The position numbers and the translations under genes are program-made. A stretch of DNA of 64,000 nucleotides, taken from positions 12,164,501 through 12,228,500 of the forward strand of contig NC_091113.1 in NCBI RefSeq assembly GCF_024713975.1, given 5' to 3'. Shown piece by piece: positions 1 to 31,500 of this stretch; the stretch's first letter is position 1, and each line of letters starts with the position of its first letter. The notes below the pieces were generated by a model, which was given only the letters and a program-made list of their open reading frames with translations, had not been told where the DNA came from and did no database searches. Source of the DNA: Paralichthys olivaceus. Taxonomy: Eukaryota > Chordata > Actinopteri > Pleuronectiformes > Paralichthyidae.

Positions 1-1735
1 GAGAAGTATAAAATCATCACCCAAAGATATTCAGTTTACTGGCATGTAAAACTGGGTAAATTGGTTTTTAAAAAACTGGAACAAAGGCTCTATTTTATAT
101 CTTTTCTGCCTAAAAACTCAAATTTGATTTGTATTGCCCATTTTCCCAAATCAGATTTGCCTCACAGGGCTCAACAATCTGTTCAAGGTGCTGCATCCTC
201 TTGTCCATAACCCTTGACTATGTGCTGAGACAAAACTACCAAATGTTCAATGAGGGGAAATAGATTTTCTTCATTTTCTGTCAATTAACTAAACAATACT
301 TTTCAACTTTAGGGTTCTGGTTGATTTCTACCATGCATAGTGGGGACAACATATGTTTACCCTCCAGCCCCCTATAGAAGGACATGAACATGGCACAGCA
401 GAAAATATATTTAATGATGTATAATTTCTTAACTGAAGTAACAGTGTGAAGCAATAGTACATCTATAAAACACTGCAACATATAGTTCATATTTAATTCA
501 TGTAGATACTCATTCTTCAGTTGTTTCTGTCTACACTTACTTGCAAAGAGCTGTAATCTAGTGCAGTGGATCATTTGCCTCTATGAGTGTCACACTGATC
601 AAACCATGACTGGAACTGAGACAAAAGTCAAAAATATAGGAAGTCAGTATTAAAACCATGTATTTGTACGTTGCCATCTCAAAGCAGTACACGGAAAAAA
701 GGACAGTCAGTTATTTTCATGAGGAAACTCCAAATTGAGTTGAGGATCTTCAATGAGCATCTGTAGCTGAGAGAAATAAATCAGGGCTACAATGTGCAGG
801 CTTTTCAGCATCTTATGTAAAATCGTCTCCTGAGGGACAGATCACAGACATTTTATCTGCCAGTGTCGTGAAAATACAGATTGTGGTTTGAAAATCTGGA
901 TCTAATAAGTATTAATAGTTTTGCAATATGTATCTTTACTGCACAAGTGAAAGTGGACGAGGAGAGAAAGTGGTGGTGGTCTGGATTACGGCGTGTTTAT
1001 TATACAGACTCACACATACACACAGAGGGAGGGAGGAAATAGAGCTGATGACACCTGTCTGTCCCTGTTGGGCAGGAGAGTAAAGGTTAAATGTGTGTGT
1101 CATGGCTGGCTCCATGGGGGTGTGTGGTCAGGGGGGCAAGCGGACAGCAGGTGGCCACTAGCTGGACATTCACTATAGCTGCAGTCTGACCAAGAGGCAA
1201 CCTGTAGCTCATAGTCCAATAATAAAGTTTCCAAATTTGCAGTGAGGAAGAGGAAATGAAGGGAAGTGCATATCCTGAGTGTGCAATCAAAAACTAATAT
1301 CCCTCCCTCTTACATTCTAAACGTTTTGCTTTTTTATTCAAGCGCATTAAATACAATTAAACTAACGAGCGTATGATTTCTCCAAAATTGCTCTGGAAAT
1401 ATCGTGATATGAGAGTCTCTCCCTCTCTGTCAGCCTGGAGAGGATGTTCATTATTTTTCTGTTATTCTAGCGTGGCACGGGCTGAGGATGGAAGGGGCGT
1501 GCGTTTGATAAACAGGGCGTGGATTTGGCAGCCAGACCGGAGAGGGGAGGGGGGGGGGGGGGTTGTTGAGAGCTTCCTTACAGCCGTGGAGCCACAGGAG
1601 TGCACAGAATGAGGCACGGGAGCGCAGCGGGACACAGACTCACAGCAGCCACCTTTCAGCTGAGCCTCGCTGGGACATTTTCTTTAGTGATCGAGGAAAA
1701 GAGAAAGTTGTTTGTTGAAGCTTAAAGGAGATTGA
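1..1735. other. Upstream region of hs3st6, no gene seen
   Basis: No coding exon, RNA gene or clear transposon could be recognised here. The only open frames are short and show no protein-like composition. The stretch from about 1370 to 1735 becomes richer in CpG and G-runs (a poly-G run near 1549-1562) and leads into the hs3st6 5' UTR, so the proximal promoter probably lies here. The first 900 bases are AT-rich and featureless to me. Confidence 0.5.
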
Positions 1736-1743
1736 TATAAAAA
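1736..1743 (+). promoter_or_regulatory. TATA-like box upstream of hs3st6
   Basis: TATAAAAA lies about 205 bases upstream of the hs3st6 start codon. If used, transcription would begin near 1765-1775, giving a 5' UTR of about 180 bases that contains the upstream ORF described separately. This is motif evidence only. The region is AT-rich enough for chance matches. Confidence 0.25.
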
Positions 1744-1886
1744 GACAAGGGGCAGGATAAGCTGGGGAACATGTGGAGCTTTTTTACGCGCGGTGGCAAA
1801 CTTTTGCGCCACTTGCTTCTGTGGCACGGTGATCATTTTAAAGCGCTCCCAGTTTGAGTAGCTTTTTTAAAATTAAAGACAGGAGC

Positions 1887-1947
1887 ATGAAGTCCTGTGA
1901 TATGCCATGTTTCCTGCGTTGTGTCCCCATGCTCAGGATTACGACTC

Positions 1948-1958
<11 letters not shown>
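1887..1958 (+). other. Upstream ORF overlapping the hs3st6 start codon
   Basis: An ATG at 1887, with an A at -3, opens a 23-codon frame containing three further in-frame ATGs. It ends at TAG 1956-1958, eight bases past the hs3st6 ATG at 1948 and in a different frame. Ribosomes starting here could not reach the main start by simple reinitiation. Whether it is translated depends on the true transcription start, which cannot be read from the sequence. Confidence 0.45.
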
Positions 1959-19951
<17,993 letters not shown>

Positions 19952-20955
19952 AAATCAACTCACCAAAGCTCCCAGAAACTTTGAGTAGAATTCTTGTTCA
20001 TTTAACTTTCAAGACCACACAGGGATATCTCGAAGACATTATGTATAACCAAAGTTTTTACTGTGCAAAATAGGTATTTCCTTCATTTCCTATGAAAGTC
20101 TATGAATGCAGGCTTTGCCAACACATACGCATGACTTCCCCCAGGTCAGTCTGACAAAGTTTGTTAGAGCTTCAATCAAAACAAATTCCGGTGAGAAGCA
20201 CTGGCTGTGGCTCATACTGCGGCAGTGTGATGGGCTCAAGCCTAAAAACTGGAACTTCTAGCACTTGGCACCCCAAGTACCAGAAGTATGCTAAGCTCTT
20301 GTTGCTGTCCAAAATACTTAACAGCACAATGTCTGTATTGAAAATAACACCAGAGAGAAGCCAACACTGCAAAGAGATGTGCCTCAAGTTAAACCAAATG
20401 GCATAAGAGTAACAAGTCTCGACAGCCAGGCAAAGCTACGATAAATCAAAAGCAGACAGTAAGAAGCAAAGGGGTCTGACTTCTGCACAATGGTAGCATA
20501 CAATCAAAACAAATGTAAATGAGTTGTTGACATGTAAATGAATAATTAAGTACCACTTAAAGCACATGCTGGGTTATATGTTCTACAGTTCTTTCAATGC
20601 AACCTCCTTTCCTGGACTTTTATTAAAAAAAAACAGATAAAGCAAAACACAGGGGGATGTATGGTACCACTCATGTAAAACAGTCCACTATGTGCTGTAA
20701 ATGTGTTGTTATTTACGTTGCCAGTACAATGCTTCTTTACAGACCAGTCTTGTATCTGTGATTATTTTCATCTTCATTTACTGACACTCACCTCCTCTAA
20801 TGGTACTTACATGCAACTGTATATTTCTAAAAGCCTAATTTATAAGATGACTATTGTTGAAATGTTAACTCTGACACTTTTGTATTGAAATTCTGCTGGA
20901 AATTCTGAGTAAAACTTTTATTCCAAGATGTGTTTCGGACTCTTGCTTAATCCTT
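19952..20955 (+). other. hs3st6: hs3st6 3' UTR
   Basis: About 1 kb after the TGA has no other coding signal and runs to a canonical AATAAA, so it is most simply the 3' UTR. The short open frames in it look random. Confidence 0.5.
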
Positions 20956-20961
20956 AATAAA
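20956..20961 (+). terminator. Candidate hs3st6 polyadenylation signal
   Basis: A canonical AATAAA 1.0 kb after the hs3st6 stop codon. It is the first clear hexamer on this strand after the gene. Earlier, weaker ATTAAA-type sites exist near 20621. Confidence 0.5.
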
Positions 20962-21084
20962 AGACACAGGTTAGAAAACAATGGGATGAATCACAATTGA
21001 CTTGTTTTAGGGGATGTTTGAGTGTGTTGTTTATTATCAGTATGTGAAAATGTATTAAATGAACAAACAGCAGGAGTAAGGAAG

Positions 21085-21215
21085 AGTTATGAGTAAACTG
21101 GTACCACTCTCATGTCCATGTAAATGTGAAGCTATAGCCAGCAGTTTGCTTCGCTTAACATTTAGTCCAAAAACAGGGTAAACTGTTTGCCTGGCACAGC
21201 AGCACATGAATGTCA
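21085..21215 (+). repeat. Partial copy of a fish dispersed repeat, family D
   Basis: TACCACTCTCATGTCCATG followed by GAAGCTATAGCCAGCAG is a recognisable middle section of a common fish element. It lies about 200 bases upstream of a longer copy of the same family in the same orientation. Confidence 0.45.
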
Positions 21216-21387
21216 GTGTGTGTTTCTGACATTAAGTCAGGGATTCCACTGAGTTACAATCAGCTAATTAAATCAGTATGTCAGTACAAGACACAACTAC
21301 AACCAGAAGAAAGCCTGCCAAAGTTGAAGCTGTTTTCTCATGAGGAAGCCATGTTGAAAAAATTAACACCAAAGGCTTTATAGTCAA

Positions 21388-21625
21388 AGGAATGGTTTGA
21401 CATTTGGGGGAAATACACTTCATCTGCTTTCTTGTTGTGTTAGATGAGAAGATTAATGATACTCTTGTGTCTGTGCACTAATTATGAAGCCACAGTTAGC
21501 AGCGGGTTAGCTTAACAGAGACTGGAAACAGGTATCTGGCTCTATCTGAAAAAACAAAATCTGTCTTCCAGCAACGTTAAGGTTCATTAAATAACCTCAA
21601 CTGTGTTTTTAATCCAGATTTTATC
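21388..21625 (+). repeat. Fish dispersed repeat, family D
   Basis: The copy starts at AAGGAATGGTTTGACATTTG, continues GGGGAAATACACTTC, then TTAGATGAGAAGATTAATGA, GCGGGTTAGCTTAACAGAGA and CTGGAAACAGG. The order matches an abundant bony-fish repeat as I remember it. It is diverged by substitutions and small deletions. Confidence 0.55.
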
Positions 21626-24600
21626 ACTTTAAAACAGAGTTGCATCAGCTTTCTCCCAGTCTTCATGCTTATATTGAACAAATAGATATTGAGGGAGGCA
21701 TTGATCTCCTCTTCCTTGGAAAGAAACCAAAACAGTGTATCTCTCCAAATGAAGTTTTCCTTTCTGCATATGTGAGTGTTTATATTCTTTGGCAAACAGA
21801 GTTCACCATAGGCTGAGGGTGATGAGGTTCATAGGGGTTAAATCTGAAGTTACCACATGGGCCGTGGCTTTTCTGATGTGTAAGCAATCAATTCACTGGG
21901 GTGATTGGTGACCTTTTAGGCACGACCTCCTCGCTCCCCCTTGACCTGTGAGCCTGTTTGTTATAAACTGCTGACCGCTACCACCACTGGGCTTAATGGA
22001 GTTGCTCCTGTGTGAGCTATGAGTGCAGGCACGTGCTCTGCTCTCACACACACATGCACACACTCGCACACAGATAAACACATACGCAGGCATACAACAA
22101 CTCCTCCCTGATCCATTAATATTGCATTCTCAACCTCTGGGACCTCCACTGAGGGGAGATGGTGCGGATCAATAACCGCCTGTTTAGTTTATAGGCAGCA
22201 GGGATATGTGCTTATACATACCATGTCCCACTGTCACTTTGATTTAACTCAGGGGTCGAACACGGGTCGCTATCATACATTTTTACAATATTATTTAACA
22301 CATGATATCTTCCATACATCTATAATCGATAAGGACCTAATACGAATACATGCAGGCACTAACATGGAACCCAGATCAGGCTACGAGTTGAATCTTTCCA
22401 GTGCTACAGGGTCACAATGCCGTTTCTGATGTGACATCCATCTATGTTTCTTATTTATGAGGTTGTTAAAGTTCATATTTCATTACAAATCAGTGAGGGT
22501 ACCAGTTTGATTCAATACCAGGGTTTCTATTCATCACCACATACATTCATTTAGTATAAGGAAATCCAGCCAAATAGAAAAACCTAGCAATGGCAAATGT
22601 GCATTTTTTGTAGAAGTGAACATTACTTGAACTTGATGCACCAATCAATATATTATTGTTAAAATTTATCAGATTGCTGCAATTTTAAAGGGCTTATAGC
22701 AACCAGTGTTGCAAAAAATTGTCACTCGATAACACTCCAGACCCATATAGAAACTTTCAGCTCATTGTTTTGGATTCCCAACCTGCAACTTTACCATTTT
22801 CATTCATTTTCTCACAATTATCTCATTAAAAAAGAAAAAAAATTCTCATGAACTCATTTTACAATAAATGTCCATCAGCTAACCTCAGCTGTGAAAAAAT
22901 GGTCACAGCCAACTGCACTTTCAGAAAAGACTTAAGATGACAATCAGTTGCCTCAGAAAAGTTTGACCAAAGTCTTGCATTTGACGAGTGGGTGGTGTTC
23001 ATTTTCCACCCTGCGCACTCTTCAGTTATAGAATGTCCTCAAGTTAAAAAAAGACCTGCATGGGTGAGGAGTGCGTATAGGGAACCAGCCGGCTATGTCG
23101 TCGCGTTTCCCTGCTGATGAAAAGTTTTCTTTTAGTCTCTTTCTGCACCAGAGAGCCCTGAGACCTGAGATAGGAGCAAATCTCTCATTCATCAGCTGAC
23201 TGAAGTTATTCAGGCCTGAAGGCATTGATATGCAAACAGGATGGTTCAGCGCAGGTCTGCAGAACAGGCCTTTATCCAAGAAAGCCCTGGCTCCATTCCT
23301 GATACATTTCTGTGTCACTTACACAATGACCCCCCTGTCAATGGTCCATGTGAGCGTCTGGCTCCACTGAGGGTGCATAGGTTTCAAATACGCATGGATT
23401 AGGCCCAACCCGGATATCGAGATGGATGGTCGAATGTCACCCCTTCAGATCTTTACACTGCTAATGAAAGAAACTGGTGACCCTTGTTGTGGAGGTCAAG
23501 TGTTTTCCCTCAAGCGGGAGGAAAATGAGTGCTTGTAGACTGACCGCTAGTCTGCCAGCCTGTGTACCGGGCACTGCTGCAGGTTTAGTCAGGCAGGGAA
23601 CAGCTGGAGGACCTGGGGAAGACCACAACACTACCACGTCAACACTGATACCAATTCATTCTTAGATTAGTCTGGGAAATTTCACTGTCCACTCTGGAAA
23701 AAAAAAATCATAAAAATGCAACACTTAATTGTTTAATTCCTTTTATTGCTTATCTTTGAGTATAGTGTTACACTCTCACAGCACTCTTTTCAAGCCCTAA
23801 ATGTTCGACCACTCTCATCACATACTTTTCTCTAAAATCAACCAAGATAAATCAGGCCATCACTTGACCAAAACAAAGAAAAGTAAAATGTGTGTTAACG
23901 TTTGATAATTAGCACCAACAATGATGTTGAAGCTGGTGGGATTGTCGTTCATTTTCCAAGTCATAAAACACAGTAACGCGAGCTGAAGCTGGAGAACAGG
24001 AAATCTGTCCTACCAACAAGATATCTGAGTGCAAGGTCACAGTTTGAGCACAAGGTGGGCAAATCTAAGCAGAAGCAGGGGCTATTTGAGTGCGAGCGCA
24101 GGGTTTTGAGTGAAAGCATTAGAAAACCGAAAGTCTTGAAAGACAATTGAAGATAGGAAAATCACCCGATAGTTGAGATAGTTCAGGCTGGAGCCACTCT
24201 GGTAGCATGATTAAAGAAGGTATAATACAGTATAATTTGGTCTAAAGTTTTAGTTTCATGCTCTTCAGTCATTTCTGAACTCCTGCCTCTGGAAACCCTC
24301 TCAATAAGCAATAAAATGCTCGGTCTTGTTTTCAGTGACCAAACTGAATACAAGTCTTTTCTGTTCCCCCAGACCAACAGCCACATACGGCCCATCTACT
24401 GTCCACATTCCCTTTTAATGACCAACACAACATCCCCTCTCACTCCTGAAGTGACTGGAGCAACTGGTCACCGCTCTGCTCCGCCACTCGCTCCTTTCTT
24501 TGTGGAGGTCAGGATCAGCCCTCTGGCCTGCCTAGAGGTCAGAGTTCAAAGTGCATTCCGCCACCAGAGTCATTTACGGTCACTCGGCCATCATATGCAG

Positions 24601-27522
24601 AGGGTTATTCTCAGTACAGATGAGAAGAAAGTGATTCATCTGCTGCTGCACCTCTGTAATGGACTCATTTACTTTGAATGATAGAGCTAAATTGGTCATT
24701 ACAGAGCGAAGTGCTAAGGGAGTAACGTTTCTTGTGCATGATCCCTCATGTTTTGCCGGATTGAGGCCGAGTGTAAATGAGGTGGGATTTCAGTCAGCTA
24801 CAAAATGATATATCAGTGTGACATGTAGATCGCTCGGTGTAACATGAGCCGAAATAAAGTGTAGATTTAATGAAACAACTGCCTGACAGAGTGATTTCTT
24901 TGCGGGTGGGGTGTGTCCTGGTGGTCACTTGATAGAGGAGTCATCTGTTGCCCTTCAACCTCTGAGTATGAAAATGTCAGAAGGAGGGAGAGCGCTTCTG
25001 TCAGACACACATACCTGAGTCTGACACCTTAACTCCATCACTCTCAACACGGTGATTCTTTATTTACAGTTACAAAATTTTGTCTCACACTTTTCCGATT
25101 TCGGTAAAATCGTCAGCGCTACGTTCTTTTATTTATTCCTCGTTGCCTAGATAATGAAAGCAAAGGACTGGCTACATTCTGAAATGATTTTCACGTAATT
25201 ATTACATTAACACTGTGCCACAAGTTGACAGCTTCTTGGCTAACAAGCAAACATCGAAACAGGCACCACTGCTGTGGAAAACCACTTCAAGAGAGGCATC
25301 ATAAAACAGAAGATCAAGCAGAGTTGCTACTAATCAAGTGTAAAAGACCATTCACAGATTACTGATTAGATCTGCAGGGCCACGGGTCTTTAGACCAGAA
25401 ATTATATAGAGTGGTGATATTTCATGTTGGAAAGTCAATGAAATCTCCACGGAGATGCAAAAACAACCACAGAGAGACAGAGACAACGTCAAACAATGCA
25501 AAATGACCAGAGAGTTAGAAAGACTGACCACAGAGACGTTGCACTGAAGGATCATTTCAGGAAAATATGAATGAATGGGGGACTGGTGTGTATGAATGTA
25601 ATGTCTGAGTCAGGTGCTCCGAACATTCTCTGGAGTTTTACCTTCTAGCTCCCAAGTAGAATGTCTGGAGAAGTAACCCAGTGTGAGAAAACTGCAGGAA
25701 AATTCTGATTCACAGCGAGTGAGAGGGTGTGATGATGATGTTTCCAATATGTGATTGATGCTAAACTGAAAAAAACAGACAAAATAAAACACAGATCTCA
25801 GGATGAAAGAGACGTAATAACCATAGAAGACACCACCGAGCTTGTTGACATGGAAAGACAATATTCGAGGGCTGTTGTTGATTTTCCTGCTCATGTCTGA
25901 GGGCTATTTGGAGAGTAAATGTTTATCCATACATTTTCCAATTGGAACATTAAAGGTTGCTTATCACACCAAATAAACAAAGTCACTGATGTACAGAGAA
26001 GCAGGGCTGTAAATTTGATCCATAACATCCCATTCACACCCCTGGAGGGACGGACCCTTAAATATGGTGATTGAACTATTGAGAGCAGTTGTTCAGAGTG
26101 AGACGGCTGTTGAATCTCACTCCGACACTGTTAAGTAGAACTCAAAAGGGGGACCTGTAATCAAAGCCCTCTCACATCAGAAAAGTGTTCTCAGTCTGTT
26201 TATTGTAACTGCCTGAATGGATGCCAAATCATACAGCCTGTGATTGGTTTAATATGAGGCCTCCTCCGCTTAAACAGGCAAGCTTCAAATTAGAAGAAGC
26301 TGCTTGGTTATGGCTTCGAGAGGCACATTCCTGCATCGAAGCAAAGAGGATTTGCACCCGTGTTTCCTCTCTAATTAGCAGATCAAGGGGGGGAACAAAG
26401 ATGTGTAGCGCACATTAATTACAAATCACTGAGACTAAACTCAAGTTCCTGTGCTGCATGCTAGTATGTGCCTTTTTCCATTTGAGCAGCCTCCTCGTGA
26501 CAGTTTGTTTAATGAATGGATGCTCTCATTGATTCCACCATATGTTAGTTAGTTCTAGCCAAAGGTTCGTTTTGTGCTCGATGGCGGTTCAGTCGTTTCA
26601 CAGTCAGAATAACGAAGGAGACAGAGAAGGTAGAGAAACAGAACCAATTTATAGAGATTGATTTGATAAGCTTTGTTAATGATGTTAGGGAACAAGTTGT
26701 CTTTCAATATAAAAAGTCCTGAGTTAAGAAAAATAAGGGTGGACAGCAGAGCCAACAACCTGCCCTCAGGGAGGGTCATTAACACCTAATGAAGCTGACC
26801 CCTCACTGGGTATCTATGGACGACCTTTGACCCTTAAAGTGCATGTCAAGCCCATGGAACAGATAAATTCTTAGAGACGGGCCAGTGGTCATACTGGGGG
26901 TTATGCAGTTATTTTTGATAATGAACTATGGCTGCCAATCATTAATGATTCATTGAGTCATTATTGATTATTATCTGGAATGCTAAAGAGTAATTTGCAT
27001 AAAAAAGCACAATCATTTTAACAACAGAACTTTGAATAAATGAATCTCACTAGCTGTTCTCTTACCAAAGCAAACAATTTAACTCGAGCATGAAAAGTAG
27101 TTTAAAAAAAAAACTGTCCAATGACAGAAAACAAAAACAAACTGATAATTAAGTGATTTATTTAGAATTTATTGAGAAAGATTAATATTTTTAATTATTT
27201 TTAAAATGGTTCCATAAAATCTTTTAAATGTTATCACAGACTTCTTTGAGACTTTAGGAGTTAAGATAAGAAACCTGACCGACCCCCCACCTCGCCTGCT
27301 TCTTCTTCCTCTCCTTCATTATAGTTTCCACAGTGTTCATTAGCCTGCTGTGCCGGAGCACAACTCTGTGTTAGGGACCTGCCATTACACAGCTGTTTCT
27401 GGATCCTGTGCTCTGCCGTCTGCCCCCTGACAGTTCAGTCTGTGCACAAATGTACTCAGTGTATAATCTGTGATATTATATTTGTGGTATTACTTTCATA
27501 GTATGCTTGCTGCCAAATGCTT

Positions 27523-27790
27523 TTTACCTCCAGCAAGGACGTCATGTTTTCATTTGTTTGTTATTCCTGTTTGTTAGCAGGATTACACAAAAAACGCTGA
27601 AAAGATTTCAACAAAATTTGATGGTAGGATGTGGTTTGGGTCAGGGAAGAACTCATTAAATTTCGGTGCGGCTCTGGATCAGAGGCAGATTCAGAGTTGT
27701 TGTTTTTCCAACTTTCTATAACATTGTGAGAAAGGGCGTCGAACATTTTCATTGATTTCTCAGAGAATCATCGATCTTAATGTAAAAAAA
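27523..27790 (+). repeat. Fish dispersed repeat, family B copy 2
   Basis: This has the same word order as the 11998 copy: a GTCATGTTTTCATTTG head, GTTAGCAGGATTACACAAAA, GAAGAACTCATTAAATTTCG, a CAACTTTCTATAACATTGTG section and TTTCTCAGAGAATCAT. It is the most complete copy in the window. Confidence 0.6.
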
Positions 27791-29094
27791 GAGGCATGTT
27801 TAAAGGAGTGGTATTTGAGATTGTGTGAACTTTGTTGCAGATCTAAATAAAATCTGGGTCTGTTGAATTGAGATTTTAATTCCTGATGTGGGGGTGTGTG
27901 CTCTATTCTGAGTGGTAACTTAGATCAATTTGTATTCCTGCAAATTGTGTGGGCTGCAATGTGATGTTATTTTGAATCCATTGTCTGTCGCTGAGGTTTC
28001 TTCACTTTCTGTCATAATATTAGCTCCATCGTTACTCCTTGTCAAGTGCTTCTGCGTAGGTTGATTCACTGAATATGGGGCTTTAACTTATATGAAAATG
28101 TCACAGGCAGATGCAAAAATAGACTAACACACACACACAGATCACTATTTCCCATCTTCAACCCTTACTCTGTACTTTCCTTCCTTCCTTCCTCCTCCTC
28201 CCTCCCTCCCTTTGTTTTTCCCTCTGCACCCAAAGGTAAATTAGATGCCATTCCACATAACAGATGTCTGGGGAGTCTTGAGTACTAGAACGCTCTCTGA
28301 ACGCTCTCTTAGGTCAGATGGGGTTTCCTCTGCTGAGGTGAAGGAGATCGTCTTAAGGGACCTGATTTTGTTTCAGCAGCAATGGATACTTTGCAGAGAA
28401 GAAAAGCAGAAAAGTATATGGTCATATGGAAAGAAGAAAAAAAAAGCTTTCCTTTATTACACCCACTCATCAATGTTATTGCTGCTGCTGCCGCTGTTGT
28501 TAAGCTTTTTCGGTTTATTGGACAAGCGATCCTTGATTTGTTACTTTTTCTTTGGGTTATGTAGAGTGAGACGTAATCTATCCAACATGTTTGTCCTGGC
28601 AGTTTGCAGCGCTGCAGATTGCTTTAGACTGAATTCATAGTTTTTTGATACTGGTCCATTTTTGACATTTGTGTTTTTTCTTTTGTTTGGTCAATTTTTT
28701 GAGTCAGTCAATTATTTTATATAAAATAAAACATGTGTGATTTATTTTTTGTTTGGAGCACAGATTCCCGGTTTAAATTCTGACACACTCCAAAAACTAA
28801 CAAAAATATATCAATGGGTTCTCAGACGAGACAAAATTTTATTTAAAAAAAAAAAAGGAAAATAGAACTCAGGTACTCATTAGAATGCATACCAACACCC
28901 AGCAGTGCCCTAAATTCAAAGAATCTGCATCAAATTATAAATATTGATATCAGTTGCCTAAAAATGCAAAATAAATCATCAAGATCTATGAATTATTCCC
29001 TGTGAAATCAGTGAAAATGTATAAAACAAACACATAAAAAACAGCCTGTCACACAAAGTAAAATGAAATTCATGGATACACCCTTATGTGCTGA

Positions 29095-29530
29095 TCAACA
29101 AAGATTAATGAGTTCCTTCTTTATCCTTTACCGATCCTTCGACCAACTTTTGCGGAAATCCTTTCATCGGTTTTTGAGAAATCTGCTAGAATGATGTAGA
29201 GTGCATGCCTTCCCCAAGGCCCAAGACTCCCTTTAAATCAAACTGCACCAAGATTCACACATCTATAGGCCTCGGTTCCCTAAATGTCCTCGACCTTTTT
29301 TCTCGATGCCTGAAATATTCTCTGAGAAAAAAGGTGAAATGTGACACACAAAAAGAAAATCCTGGATCTGCACCAAAGTTTAGTTTGAGTTTTTCCTTGA
29401 CCCATACCACATCCTTTCACCAAGTTTCATGGAAATCTTTTTAGTTGTTTGAGTAATCTGCTTATTTAATATTTTTTAAATATAGAAATGATTTTCTCAG
29501 TCAAGGACCACCATGAAAATAAAGTAATCT
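29095..29530 (-). repeat. Fish dispersed repeat, family B, inverted fragments
   Basis: On the minus strand the stretch reads like family B. On the plus strand the telltale words are CATCCTTTCACCAAGTTTCA at about 29410 and a second, more diverged block at 29130-29200. Two pieces appear to be present in tandem. Confidence 0.45.
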
Positions 29531-31072
29531 GTTTAGCTGTTTGCCCTTTTTTAAAAATACATCTTCTCATGCTGACACTCTTTCTTCTCTCTGGATGTCA
29601 GTCGCTTGGTCCAGAAACAGAGACAGTCTGAAAAAAAAAGACCAAGCTTTATTATCTCCACTGATTACCCGAACCCATTGGAGGCAGCGTCCTCTGCCTG
29701 TGTACTGCTGGGAGCCAGGCTACAGTTAATTCCCACTTTGGAGCCAGAGATGGGAACAATATCACTTCTCATCCCTCGGGTGGGCCTGACAGAGGACCAG
29801 ATCGCCTCCCGGAGTCTCATTATTTAATATCAGGGCGCTTTACACAGAGGCTGCGAGGAGGTCAGAGATTTATGGTCGCTGTTCAATAAGAAGCATGTCA
29901 CACGCACGAGGAAACACGAACGCAGAGACACACCGGCCCAGGATTTACAGACACAGGTTTCTGCAGGAGAGGAAGGAAGGAGATACAGAGATGAAGAGAC
30001 AGATTGGTGCAGATTCACACAGGACATGTGGGGAAGAGGTGATGAAGAAAGAGAGGTAGAGTAAAAGACTGAGATCAGGGCAATAAGGAATGAGTCCAGG
30101 TCTGGCGTTTAATGCTGCGGAGAGAAATAGGACGAAAGAGCCCAAGAAAAATAGATATCGTCGGCCACACACAATTTCCATCTCTCTCTTCCTTTCCTGA
30201 AAAGCTGAGGTAGAAGATCACCAGCCATGACTACAAACAGATGTGCTTATCATTCACAATTTAAATCATTAATAAAGAAAATGATACAGTATGATTGCAC
30301 TGACAATAAAGTCATAATTACTCCTCATCTGATGCAAAATATCACGTTGTTTTTCTGACCATAACGGCTGTGCACTGGAGTTTTGCTTTTTCTGTCGTTG
30401 AGGTTGGTGCAGACATCAGACTGACATCCTTTGGTTTGGGGGATAAGACAAACCAGAAATTAATAAAAATAAAATGTTTTTGCCATTAACCCAAATTAAT
30501 ATAAGTAGTGCTCCGTCGATGAGGAAATGTTGGAAAGACAAACATAACCACTGATGTCCTTACTTTTGAATCATATGAAATGACTGCTCTGATGTTACTG
30601 ATGTTCCTCGTGGTCAAATAATAGGCATTTAAATCTTCAGTTGGCCCATAAGCACAGTCGAGAATTTTTCAATAGAGGAATAGAAAGCACTGATATGTGA
30701 ACATGTTCCACTCTTCTTTCTTTTTTTCATACTTGGAGATAAATGATAGATGTAAAACTCAGGCATCGTCCTGAGGTGAACTTCATTTCTTGGAAAACAA
30801 ACAATAGGCTTTAAGATTGGACTGAAACACCACAACAGTATTAGACCTTTTAATAAAATCCATCATTGGCATAAGCCAGAGTTATTCCTCATCGGTATTG
30901 TGTTTTTGTTTTCCTCATTTGACTTCTTGGATCTCTGAAGTCAGGATGTGACCGAGTCATCCAGAAAGAAAGAATTGAATCTTCAGTGTAGTTTCAGCGG
31001 ACATTTAGGTCAACGTGATGCTCAGTGGTTGTCCCATAATATGTCGCTCCCATTCTTGCCCTCTTGTTGACT

Positions 31073-31500
31073 ATGGCTGTGTGCGAAATCACTAACTGAT
31101 CACTACACAGTGAGTTCACCATTTTGTAGTGGTGCACTTAATGTAATCATGAAAAATAATGTGCAACTGATGGTCCCTAACAGAGCAATATCCACCATCA
31201 TGCATTGCGTTGCAGCAGAGAGACGACAGGGCATCAGGAACAGCCCGACCACGTCTAATAAATATGAGCAGAGCGTCACAGCACGAACTGTGGGAAACAA
31301 GTTTATATCTACATTTACAGATGGTCATTCACCACACGTTTGGTCTAACTCCACAGTATAACTGCCTTCACACAACATAATCACACTGTTTCATGTTTTG
31401 CTTTCCAGACGACAAACTAATATGTTATGCACCGATGAAATTGATCATGAAAATCGTATTAGAGTGTATAATCTGAATTCAGTGCTCACTATAGAGTAAG
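31073..31500. repeat. Degenerate fish repeat with inverted ends
   Basis: The left end contains TGTGCGAAATCACTAACTGA and CCATTTTGTAGTGGTGCACT; the right end contains CAGTGCTCACTATAGAGTAA. The middle includes CATCATGCATTGCGTTGCAG. This matches a common fish DNA-transposon-like repeat whose ends read as inverted 'cactatatagtg' words. The copy is old and its ends are approximate. Confidence 0.45.

Noticed and set aside
1897-1947. N-terminal extension of hs3st6 (in-frame upstream codons)
   Set aside because: The extension begins at GTG, not ATG; the first in-frame ATG is at 1948 and gives a normal signal-anchor N-terminus.
24316-28640. Open frames of 121 and 131 codons in the gene-poor interval
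   Set aside because: No motif, no compatible splice chain, and amino acid content expected of random AT-rich DNA with local poly-Leu/Lys.
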